Source: CAVXHQ01 sp963789535 (lineage in GTDB: Bacteria > Pseudomonadota > Alphaproteobacteria > Rhodobacterales > Rhodobacteraceae). From it: DNA of 64,000 bases. Under the pieces are notes generated by a model, which was given only the letters and a program-made list of their open reading frames with translations, had not been told where the DNA came from and searched no databases. The stretch covers positions 186,001 through 250,000 of the forward strand of contig CAWBKU010000005.1 in the NCBI GenBank assembly GCA_963789535.1. Direction: 5' to 3'. Of this stretch, positions 52,284-60,387 are shown in pieces. Within the stretch, counting starts at the first letter, position 1. Each line of letters begins with the position of its first letter. The translations under genes were made by a program, and so were the position numbers.

Positions 52284-53161
52284 GCGCAGAACCCGACTGG
52301 CCGCGCGAGGCGCGGATGCTGGCGACACCTCTGGGGCAGCCCGGATCGGGCCGCATCCGCTACGGTGCCGCGATGCAGTTCCACCGGGCCGGGCGGCTGT
52401 CGGATGCCGCCCTCGAGGTCTACCGGATCTGTTCTGCCAACGATGCGGCCGACCCGGCGGTCCTGTTGTCCGAGCGCGACGCAACCTCGCCTGACACATT
52501 GCCGCTGACCCCCGCGCAACATATCCGTGCCCTGATCGAAGCGGCGAGTGCCTATCTCGCCACCCACGACGGCCCCGGCATCGGCGAGGTGCGTGCCGGG
52601 ATCGCGCGGTGGAGTTCAGGTGTCATAGAGCCTGTCGGGCGCGCCAATACGGTCGTCACCCGGCACCTCCCCACGGCCCTCGCGTATCTCTCCGCGACCG
52701 ACCCCCGCCTCGCAGCCGCCATCGACACCGCCGCCCCGCACCTGCCCTGGACCACCTACGACGCCTACGATCCGGCGCAGGTCGGCGCGGAGTTTCCCGC
52801 TGCCCATGCCTATGCCTCGCTGATGGGCGAGGCGACCCTGCCCACCGAGGACTTCGACTTCGGCCTGTTCCTGATCGCGCCGCATGTCCTCTACCGCGAC
52901 CATGTCCACGCGGCGCCGGAACTCTACGTGCCGCTGACCGGGCCGCACGGCTGGCGCTTTGCGCCCGGCGCGCCGCTGACGGTCAAACCCGCCCATGTCC
53001 CGGTCTGGAACGCGCCGGACGTGCCGCACCTGACCAAGGTCGGCCCCGTGCCCTTCCTCGCGCTCTACGCCTGGACCCGCGACGTGGACGCCGTGGCCCG
53101 CATCGTTCCGGCACACGACTGGCCCGCCCTCGAGGCGCTGCGACTGGAGGCCACCCCTTGA
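52280..53161 (+). CDS. DMSP-lyase-like cupin protein
   Basis: A 293-residue protein whose C-terminal part is a cupin with HVHAAPELYVPLTG (His208, His210, Glu214) and NAPDVPH (His250), the metal-ligand pattern of the DddQ-type DMSP lyase family. The N-terminal 190 residues are mostly helical, longer than in short DddQ forms. DMSP lyases split DMSP to dimethyl sulfide and acrylate, but many relatives are untested. I infer metal-dependent lyase chemistry on the operon's substrate. It overlaps both neighbours by four bases. Confidence 0.72.
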   Translation: MSAEPDWPREARMLATPLGQPGSGRIRYGAAMQFHRAGRLSDAALEVYRICSANDAADPAVLLSERDATSPDTLPLTPAQHIRALIEAASAYLATHDGPGIGEVRAGIARWSSGVIEPVGRANTVVTRHLPTALAYLSATDPRLAAAIDTAAPHLPWTTYDAYDPAQVGAEFPAAHAYASLMGEATLPTEDFDFGLFLIAPHVLYRDHVHAAPELYVPLTGPHGWRFAPGAPLTVKPAHVPVWNAPDVPHLTKVGPVPFLALYAWTRDVDAVARIVPAHDWPALEALRLEATP

Positions 53162-53932
53162 CCGACCTCTACACGCCCGCCCTCGTTACCCTGCTCGAAT
53201 CCCTCTGGGGCAGCGGGTTCCTGTCGCCCGGCGGCGCGGCCGAGGTGGCGCGTCTGGTCGGCGACGCGGATCTGACCGGCGCCTCGGTCCTCGACATCGG
53301 CTGCGGCGCGGGGGGCATCGACGTCGCACTGGTGCGGGAACACGGCGCGGGTTTCGTCACCGCCCTCGACGTCGAGGACGGCGTGCTCGACATCGCCCGC
53401 GCGCGGATCGCGGAAGCGGGCCTTTTGGACCGGATCAGCGTCGTCAAGGCCGCCCCCGGCCCGCTGCCCTTCGCGCCCGGCACCTTCGACGTCGTGTTCT
53501 CCAAGGACAGCATCGTCCACATCCCCGACAAGGAGGCCCTGATGCGCGACGTGTTCCGCGTCCTGCGCCCCGGTGGCCAGTTTCATCGCGTCCGACTGGC
53601 TGATCGGCCACGACGACGCCCCCTCGCCCGAAATGCTGGCCTATATCGCCAAGGAGGGCCTCGATTTCGGCATGGCGTCGCCCCGCCGCTATGCCGCCGC
53701 AATGGCCGCCGCCGGGTTCACCGACACCACGATCACCAGCCGCAACGCCTGGTATCGCGGCGTCGCCCGCGAGGAACTGGCGCGGTTGCAGGGCGCCGAT
53801 GGCGTAGCGATGGCACGGGCCGTGGGGCAGGATTTCGTCGACCATAACATCGCCATCTGGTCGCACATGATCCCCGTCCTCGATACGGGCGAGCATTGTC
53901 CGACCCACCTCAGGGGACACAAACCCGCATGA
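53158..53932 (+). CDS. SAM-dependent methyltransferase, interrupted by one frameshift
   Basis: Class I methyltransferase with motif I VLDIGCGAGGIDVAL and post-motif LRPGGQF. The frame breaks at the TTT of 53581-53583: with one T removed it continues FIASDWLIGHDDAPSPEML to the stop at 53932, about 257 residues. The TTG start at 53158 overlaps the previous stop (TTGA); there is no better start. Related to ubiquinone-type or phosphoethanolamine-type methyltransferases; substrate unknown. Confidence 0.75.
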
Positions 53933-55533
53933 TCGACCTCATCGTCATCGACGCCGACATCCATACGATGGACCTCGCCCGACCCCGCGCACAGGCCCTC
54001 GCCGTGGCGGGCGGCCGGATCGTCGCCCTCGGCACGACAGACGACATCCGCGCCCTCGCCGAACCACGAACGGTGGTCATCGACGCCGGTGGGCGCATGG
54101 TCCTGCCCGGGTTGCAGGACAGTCATATCCACTTGCAGGACAGCGGGCAGGATTATGCCCAGAACGCCGACCTGACAGGGGCCGCGACAGGCGACGACAT
54201 CGTCGCGGTTCTCGCCGCCGCCGCCCGGACCCATGCGCGACCATGGGTCAACGGCACCGGCTGGTATGCGGGCATCTTCGATGCAGGCAACCTCGATGCC
54301 GCGCTGATGGACCGGGCCCTGCCGGACCGGCCCAGCCTCATCATGGCGTCCGACGGTCACAACGGCTGCGTCAACTCGGCCGCCATGGCCGCCATCGGCC
54401 TCACCTCCGAAACGCCGGACCCGCCGGGCGGCACCTTCGTGCGCGACGCGAACGGCAATCCCACCGGCCACCTCTACGAGACCGCCGTCGCCTGGGTCGA
54501 GGCGCGGATGCCCGCCCCCACCGACGCCGATTTCGCCGCCGGCGTGATCTTTGCGATGCGGCACGCCAACCGCCACGGGATCACTGGCGTCCTCGATGCC
54601 CGCGTCGAAGAGCGCCACGTCAGGGTCTATCGCGCCATGGCCGAGGCCGAAGCCCTGAATGTCCGCGTCGGCGCCACCGCCCTGATCCATCCGCACGACA
54701 CCGCCGCAGGCGCCGTCGAGCGACTGACGGACTTTCGTCATCGGGGCCATGGCCTCTTCGCGATGCACTCGGCCAAGTTCTTTCTCGACGGCGTGATCGA
54801 GAACCGCACCGCCGCGATGATCGCGCCCTATTCGGACAGTGGAGAGAACGCCCCCCTCATGTTCGATCCGGCCCACATAGACACGCTTTTCTCCGCGCTC
54901 GACGCCGCAAGGTTCCAGATCCACGTCCACGCCATCGGCGACCTCGCGACCCGCGCCGCCCTGAACGGCATGGCCCATGCCTGCGCGCTCAACGGCGCCT
55001 GGCCCTCGCTGCACCAGATTGCCCACATCCAGTTCATCGACCGTGCCGACATCCCCCGGTTCGCCGCTCTCGGCGTGATGGCCAACGTCCAGCCGCTCTG
55101 GGCGCAGCACGAAGTTTCCGTGGACGACATCGCCCTGCCCGCCGTCGGGCCAGAGCGGGGGCGCTGGATGTATGCGTTCCGGTCACTGCTGGATGCCGGT
55201 GCGCCGATGGCGCTGTCGTCGGACTGGGGCGTCTCGACGCTGAACCCGTTTCAGATCATGCACACCGCGATCACCCGTCGCGCGCCGGGGGGTGGGCCTG
55301 CGTTCCTCGCCGAACAACGCCTGACCCGCGCCGAGGCGCTGCGCGGCTATACCACCGCCGCCGCCGATGCCACGTGGCGCGGGACGACGACCGGCATGCT
55401 GTCGCCCGGTCGCCACGCCGACCTTATCCTGCTCGACCGCGACATCCTGACCTGTGCGGTCGACGACATCGCCGAGACCGAGGTGCTGCTCACCCTGCTG
55501 GGCGGGCGGATCGTCCACGACGCCCGGCCCTGA
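53929..55533 (+). CDS. Amidohydrolase-family protein (YtcJ-like)
   Basis: A 534-residue metal-dependent amidohydrolase with the first metal site QDSHIHLQDS, the strand HVHAIGD and ALSSDWGVSTLNP near the C-terminus. The composite beta domain closes with GRHADLILLDRDI. Family members hydrolyse amides and cyclic amides. It is the last gene of the operon; ATG overlaps the methyltransferase stop. Confidence 0.83.
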   Translation: MIDLIVIDADIHTMDLARPRAQALAVAGGRIVALGTTDDIRALAEPRTVVIDAGGRMVLPGLQDSHIHLQDSGQDYAQNADLTGAATGDDIVAVLAAAARTHARPWVNGTGWYAGIFDAGNLDAALMDRALPDRPSLIMASDGHNGCVNSAAMAAIGLTSETPDPPGGTFVRDANGNPTGHLYETAVAWVEARMPAPTDADFAAGVIFAMRHANRHGITGVLDARVEERHVRVYRAMAEAEALNVRVGATALIHPHDTAAGAVERLTDFRHRGHGLFAMHSAKFFLDGVIENRTAAMIAPYSDSGENAPLMFDPAHIDTLFSALDAARFQIHVHAIGDLATRAALNGMAHACALNGAWPSLHQIAHIQFIDRADIPRFAALGVMANVQPLWAQHEVSVDDIALPAVGPERGRWMYAFRSLLDAGAPMALSSDWGVSTLNPFQIMHTAITRRAPGGGPAFLAEQRLTRAEALRGYTTAAADATWRGTTTGMLSPGRHADLILLDRDILTCAVDDIAETEVLLTLLGGRIVHDARP

Positions 55534-55541
55534 AACGCAAA

Positions 55542-55567
55542 CAGGCGCCCCACGGAGAGGGCGCCTG
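55542..55567. terminator. Terminator hairpin between convergent operons
   Basis: CAGGCGCCC (55542-55550) pairs perfectly with GGGCGCCTG (55559-55567), loop of eight. On the minus strand it is followed by TTTGCGTTT, a usable U-rich tail for the transport operon; on the plus strand it follows the amidohydrolase stop by eight bases. Probably works in both directions. Confidence 0.75.
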
Positions 55568-55590
55568 CTGCAATCGGGCCTGTACAGACC

Positions 55591-56640
55591 CTAGTTCACG
55601 CCCCAGATCGCGGAATAGGCCTCACGGTAGCCGTTCTGCGGATCGAAGGCATTGCTGTCGCCCATCGCGGCCAGCGCCTCTTGCGTCACCAGCGCGGGCG
55701 CGGTGATGTACCCCGAGCAGGCCTCGCCCTGGATGGCGCGGTTCAGCTCGTCCACCAGTTGCCAGCCCTGAAGGTTCAGGGGTTCGGCCACGGTGATCGC
55801 CTGATATTCGCCCGTGCGGATCCGCTGGAACGCCGCCTCGGACCCGTCGCCTGCCGATCCGGCCAGCGGATTGGACGTGCCGTCGATGCCCGCCGCCGCC
55901 AGTGCGGGCCCCATGAAGTCGAAGTAGAGGTCGTTGATCGCGAGGCTGTGGGTCCACGCGTCGCCATAGGTCTGCAACAGCGTCGTCGTGATCGGCCCCA
56001 TCCGCGCCGAGGTGTCGGCAATCGGCGTGTCGACGAATTCGAGGACCGTGCCGCCGCCCGCCTCGATCGTTTCGCGGATGCGCTCGGCCTTGGCGAGGGC
56101 GATCTCGTAGGTGCTGTCGGTAAAGATCACGACGCCGATGTCGGTGCCGTCCGCCAGCGCCCATTCGGCCGCCGTCTCGGAGACGGTCATCGCGTCGGTC
56201 GACACGTTCACGAAGAGGCCGTTGCCCGGGTCACAGCCGATAACGGGACTGGAGTGCCATGCCACCAGCGGGATCCCCGCTGCCGCCGCCTGCTCGAGGG
56301 CTGCCTGCTGCTCTGTCGCGTCAAAGCCGTTGACGATGATCCCGTTGGGTTGCAGCGCCAGCGCCTGACCCATCGCCGCGGTACGGCTCTGGACCGAGCC
56401 TGCGCCATCCAGCACCCGGATCTCCCAGCCGACGACTGCCGCCGCCTCTTCGACGCCGGTGGTAACGCCGAGGATGCCGCCGTTCTTGAGGTCGCCCGCC
56501 AGCACCACGATGGTCTGGTCCGGAATGATCGCCGGGCCGCTGGTGGGTCCGTCGAAGGCCTCTTGCGCGGAGAGCGCCGGGGCAAGGCCCGCGAGGATCG
56601 TTCCGGCCAGCAGGCCGGAGATGAGTGTGCGTTTCTTCAT
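55591..56640 (-). CDS. Ribose-type periplasmic sugar-binding protein
   Basis: A 349-residue binding protein with a Sec signal peptide (MKKRTLISGLLAGTILAGL, ending near ALSAQ). ALQPNGIIVNGFDATEQQAAL and IPLVAWHSSPVIG follow the RbsB-like pattern. GGGAGGAAACACC precedes the ATG at 56640. It is the last gene of its transporter operon. Confidence 0.86.
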   Translation of the reverse strand: MKKRTLISGLLAGTILAGLAPALSAQEAFDGPTSGPAIIPDQTIVVLAGDLKNGGILGVTTGVEEAAAVVGWEIRVLDGAGSVQSRTAAMGQALALQPNGIIVNGFDATEQQAALEQAAAAGIPLVAWHSSPVIGCDPGNGLFVNVSTDAMTVSETAAEWALADGTDIGVVIFTDSTYEIALAKAERIRETIEAGGGTVLEFVDTPIADTSARMGPITTTLLQTYGDAWTHSLAINDLYFDFMGPALAAAGIDGTSNPLAGSAGDGSEAAFQRIRTGEYQAITVAEPLNLQGWQLVDELNRAIQGEACSGYITAPALVTQEALAAMGDSNAFDPQNGYREAYSAIWGVN

Positions 56641-56669
56641 GGTGTTTCCTCCCATTGGAATTGAAGTCG

Positions 56670-57692
56670 TCATTTTCGCGCCGCACCCTTCTTGCGCTGC
56701 GCATAGCCCGCGATGCCGATGGCGATCAGCAGCGTCGCGCCGTTGAACATCGGCTCGACCCAGAACGAGCCGCCGAATTGCTGTATCCCCGAGATGCCGA
56801 CGGCAAGGATCGTGACGCCGATGATCGTGCCCCAGACGTTGACCCGCCCCGGCTTGATCGTCGTGGAGCCGAGGAACGCGCCGACCAGCGCCGGCAACAG
56901 GAACTCGAGGCCGACCGAGGCCTGCCCGATCCGCAGCTTCGAGGCGAGCAGGACGCCCGCGAGGGCCGCCAGCGTGCCCGAGGCGACGAAGGCGCCGACC
57001 ACGAACTTGCGCGTCGGGATGCCGTTCAGCTCGGCGGCCTTCTGGTTGGCACCGATGGCATAGAGATACCGCCCGATCGGTGTGTATTCGAGGATGAGCC
57101 ACATCACGACGCTGATCGCGGCGACGTAATAGGCGGTGATCGGCAGACCCCAGACGAATTTGACGCTGAGTTGATAGAACGCCGGATCCATCGCGCCGAC
57201 GACCTGTCGGCCTCCCGAATGCCACAGCGCGATGGCGTAGAGGACAGTGCCGGTGCCGAGCGTGGCAATGAAGGCGTCGATCTTGGCCACCTCGACCAGG
57301 AACCCGTTCAGCACACCCGTAAATGCGCCCAGCGCCAGCACGACCAGCACGGCAAGCGGCCATGGAAACCCGTAATTCACCTGCAACGAGATCGCGAGGA
57401 TGTGCCACAGCACGATGCCATAGCCGACCGTCAGATCGATACGTCCCGCCACCATCGGGATCATCGCCGCCAGCGACAGCATGGCGATGATCGACTTGTC
57501 CGCCAGAATCGCCCGCAGGTTCAGCATCGTCGGAAACGTGCGCGGCAGCAGGACCGAGAACAGGATGATGAGGACGATCGTCAGGATCACGAGGCCGTAA
57601 ACCGGCGCCAGCCGGATGAGGCGCTGCCCCGTGGTCAGGTCCGCCATTTCATCGCGCGTCGGCTCGAGGGCGTCCGATTCGACCGAGTTCAT
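56670..57692 (-). CDS. Ribose-type ABC transporter permease
   Basis: A 340-residue RbsC-like permease with about eight to ten spans. Motifs AGRIDLTVGYGI and LYAIGANQKAAELNGIPT are present. It overlaps the ATPase stop by four bases. Only one permease gene is present, so a homodimer is likely. Confidence 0.88.
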   Translation of the reverse strand: MNSVESDALEPTRDEMADLTTGQRLIRLAPVYGLVILTIVLIILFSVLLPRTFPTMLNLRAILADKSIIAMLSLAAMIPMVAGRIDLTVGYGIVLWHILAISLQVNYGFPWPLAVLVVLALGAFTGVLNGFLVEVAKIDAFIATLGTGTVLYAIALWHSGGRQVVGAMDPAFYQLSVKFVWGLPITAYYVAAISVVMWLILEYTPIGRYLYAIGANQKAAELNGIPTRKFVVGAFVASGTLAALAGVLLASKLRIGQASVGLEFLLPALVGAFLGSTTIKPGRVNVWGTIIGVTILAVGISGIQQFGGSFWVEPMFNGATLLIAIGIAGYAQRKKGAARK

Positions 57693-59231
57693 CGTGTCTT
57701 CTCCAATATCGGCACTCTGGGCGCATGAACCGCCGATTTCGCCTCGTCGCCCGCACTCGCCGCCTGGATCAGGGTCTCGGTCGAGAGCGCCACGCCGCTG
57801 AGAACGTCGACCACCTGTCCCCGGCTGAACACGATGGCGCGGTGGCAGATGTTGGCGACCTCTTCGAAGTCGGTCGACACCACGAGGACACCCATCCCCG
57901 AGGCCAGCGCCTCGAACAGGAGGTGGTAGATTTCCGCCTTGGCGCCGACATCGACGCCCGCGGTCGGATCCTCGGCGATGAGCAGGCGCCGCCCGGTGTC
58001 GAGCCAGCGGCCGACGACGACCTTTTGCTGGTTGCCGCCCGACAGCGCCTCGATGGCGAGGGTCGGATCGTTGGGCGACAGGCCGACGCGGGCGCCGAGG
58101 TGGCGGGCACGGGCGTCCTCGGTCCGGCCGGTCATGAACGAGAACAGGCCGCGTTTCGTGGCCGATGGGTTGAGGAACGCGTTTTCGCGGATGCTGAGGG
58201 CGGGCGCGATGGATTCGACCACCCGGTCGCGCGCGACGAAGCCGATGCCCGATGTCATCGCGGTGCGTGCAGTGCTCAGGTCCGGCGTCCGCCCCTCGAG
58301 CGTAACGGTGCCCTCATGCGCCTCGAGGCCAAAGAGCGCGCGTCCGATCTCTTCGTGCCCCGCACCGCGCAGACCGACGAGGCCCACCATCTCTCCGCGC
58401 CGGATGACGAAATCGACCGGCCCCGCGCGCCGGGTCCGCAGGGCGGCGACGGTCAGCAACTCACGTCCCTCCTGCACATCGGGGCGGTCGATGTCGCGCG
58501 CCTTGCGCCCCACGATGAGGCTTACGAGATCCTCGGCGTTGGTGTGCGCGATGTCGCGCATCCCCACCATCTGTCCGTCGCGCAGCACGGCGACCCGGTC
58601 CGAGATGCGGAACACCTCGTCGAGACGGTGCGAGACATAGATCATTCCGACCCCCTTGGCCTTGAGCGGGCGCAGGGCCGCGAACAGGCGCTCGACCTCG
58701 TCGGCGGGCAGGCTGGCGGTCGGCTCGTCCAGCACGAGGAAATCGCATTCCACGGCAAGCGCGCGGGCGATGGCGACCAGCGACTTTTCGGTGCGCGTCA
58801 GGCTCGACACCCGCGCCGTCGGCTCGAAATCGGCCTCGACACGGGCGAGGGCGCTACGGGCGATACCTTCGGTCGCGGGCCAGTCGATGCGCCCGCCCTT
58901 CTTGGGGTATCCCACGGCGAGGGCGATGTTCTCGGCAACGCTCATCCACTCGATCAGGCCGAGATCCTGGTGGATGAACGCCACCGCCTGTTTCGCGCTG
59001 AGTTTGCCGCTGATGTGGCGATAGGGCACGCCGTCGACCATGACCTGTCCGCTGTCGGGCACGTTGATCCCGCCCAGCGTCTTGATGAGGGTCGATTTGC
59101 CGGCGCCGTTCTCGCCCAGCAGGGCCACGATCTCGCCCCGGTTCGACGCGCAGCGAAACGCCCTTGAGGGCCTGCGTGCCGCCGAAACTCTTCACGATCG
59201 AGTCGAAAAACAGGCCGCTCCGGTCGGTCAT
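57689..59231 (-). CDS. Ribose-type ABC transporter ATPase (two cassettes), interrupted by one frameshift
   Basis: RbsA-like double ATPase. ATG 59231 starts MTDRSGLFFDSIVKSFGGTQ. One extra G in the GGGG of 59136-59139 (minus strand) shifts the frame after LRVEP; the sequence continues as GEIVALLGENGAGKST (Walker A) to the stop at 57689. The first cassette has VLDEPTASLP; the second has LSGGNQQKVVVGRW and AEDPTAGVD. Corrected length is about 513 residues. It is transcribed from the operator region shared with the LacI-type gene. Confidence 0.85.
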
Positions 59232-59266
59232 GGTCCCCCCAGTGGTGCTACCGCCCTCCTCCAAGG

Positions 59267-59332
59267 TTTACCGGTAACGTGGCCATCCTTCCGGCGCGGA
59301 CCGGACGAGTCAAGATGAAAGTTACCGATAAC
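59267..59332. promoter_or_regulatory. Two GntR(LacI-family)-type operators and divergent promoters
   Basis: TTTACCGGTAAC at 59267-59278 and GTTACCGATAAC at 59321-59332 are near-identical palindromes, 54 bp centre to centre, matching the E. coli GntR operator core (TTACCGGTAA). On the minus strand TTGACT (59313-59308) and AAGGAT (59290-59285), 17 apart, form a promoter for the transport operon. The first palindrome covers its expected start point and the second flanks its -35. Confidence 0.75.
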
Positions 59333-59342
59333 GCGATCGCAG

Positions 59343-59370
59343 TTGATTTGCCGGTCCGCCGCGCGATAAT
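59343..59370 (+). promoter_or_regulatory. Promoter of the LacI-family regulator gene
   Basis: TTGATT (59343-59348) and GATAAT (59365-59370) with a 16-base spacer. The expected transcript start, six to eight bases on, coincides with the ATG at 59377, so the message may be leaderless. Confidence 0.5.
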
Positions 59371-59376
59371 GCCGCC

Positions 59377-60384
59377 ATGGACAAGCGGATCAAACCCGGC
59401 CTCGAGGATATCGCCCGCACCCTCGGCGTGTCGAAGATGACGGTCAGCCGCGTGTTGCGCGGTGGCACCGGCTTTTCCGAGGCGACGCGCGACAGGGTGA
59501 TGCACGAAGTCGCGCGCACCGGTTATGTCCCCAACCGACTCGCCGCCGCCTTCGGCCCTGCCGGCGCCTCCACCCTCGTCGGTGTCTGCGTGCCGCGCCT
59601 GACCTCGCCGCTGTTCGGCGCCGTCCTCGAGGCTCTGGCCGCCACGCTCGCGCGCCTCGGCTATCAGACGATGATCGGCAGCCACGACCAATGGCCCGAG
59701 GAGGAGGAGGTCTGGCTGCGCACGCTGGCGTCCTGGAACCCGGCGGGCGTCGTGCTTGCGGCGCGAAACCATACGCCGGGGACGGTGAAACTCCTGCGCG
59801 ACATGGGCGTGCCGGTGGTCGAGATCTGGGATCTGACGACCAAGCCCATCGACCTTGCCGTCGGCTTTTCGCACCACGACAACGGCCTCGAGATGGCGCG
59901 CTGCATGGTGGGCGCCGGACGACGGCGGATCGGCTATGTCGGCGCACTGGCCGAACGCAATACGACCGGCCTCCTGCGGTTCGAGGGGTTCTGCCGCGGC
60001 CTGACCGAGGCCGGACTGACCCTTGCCGCGCAAGAGATCCTGCGCGATCAGCCCGGTTTCTACGCGGGCTATTACGGGACCGAGACGATGATGGCGCGTG
60101 CCGGCACCGTCGACGCGATCTATTACCACGACGACGAAATGGCGATCGGCGGCCTCGCCTATCTGACGAAGATCGGCCTCGACGTGCCGCGCGACATCGG
60201 CGTCGCCGGCTGGGGCGGGATGGAGGCGGCGTCGATCCTGCCGCGCCGCCTCACCACCACGACGGTGCCGACGACCCGGCTGGGCAAGGCCGCCGCCGAG
60301 GCGCTCGTGGGCCGTCTGCGCGGCGATCCGGTCCAGGAGGTCACGGTGATCGCGACCCGCCTCGTGCCCGGCTCGACGATCTGA
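59377..60384 (+). CDS. LacI/GntR-type transcriptional regulator
   Basis: A 335-residue LacI-family repressor: helix-turn-helix LEDIARTLGVSKMTVSRVLRG region (residues 9-29), hinge VPNRLAAAF, and a periplasmic-binding-fold sensor domain. It resembles GntR, the gluconate repressor, and the two TTACCGRTAA operators next to its gene fit that. No Shine-Dalgarno sequence precedes the ATG. The stop is three bases from the converging gnd stop. Confidence 0.87.
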   Translation: MDKRIKPGLEDIARTLGVSKMTVSRVLRGGTGFSEATRDRVMHEVARTGYVPNRLAAAFGPAGASTLVGVCVPRLTSPLFGAVLEALAATLARLGYQTMIGSHDQWPEEEEVWLRTLASWNPAGVVLAARNHTPGTVKLLRDMGVPVVEIWDLTTKPIDLAVGFSHHDNGLEMARCMVGAGRRRIGYVGALAERNTTGLLRFEGFCRGLTEAGLTLAAQEILRDQPGFYAGYYGTETMMARAGTVDAIYYHDDEMAIGGLAYLTKIGLDVPRDIGVAGWGGMEAASILPRRLTTTTVPTTRLGKAAAEALVGRLRGDPVQEVTVIATRLVPGSTI

Positions 60385-60387
60385 GGG

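Noticed and set aside
56640..57408. An extra 256 codons upstream of the binding-protein start
   Set aside because: They are antisense-frame noise over the permease gene; MKKRTLISG at 56640 has a signal peptide and an AGGAG site.
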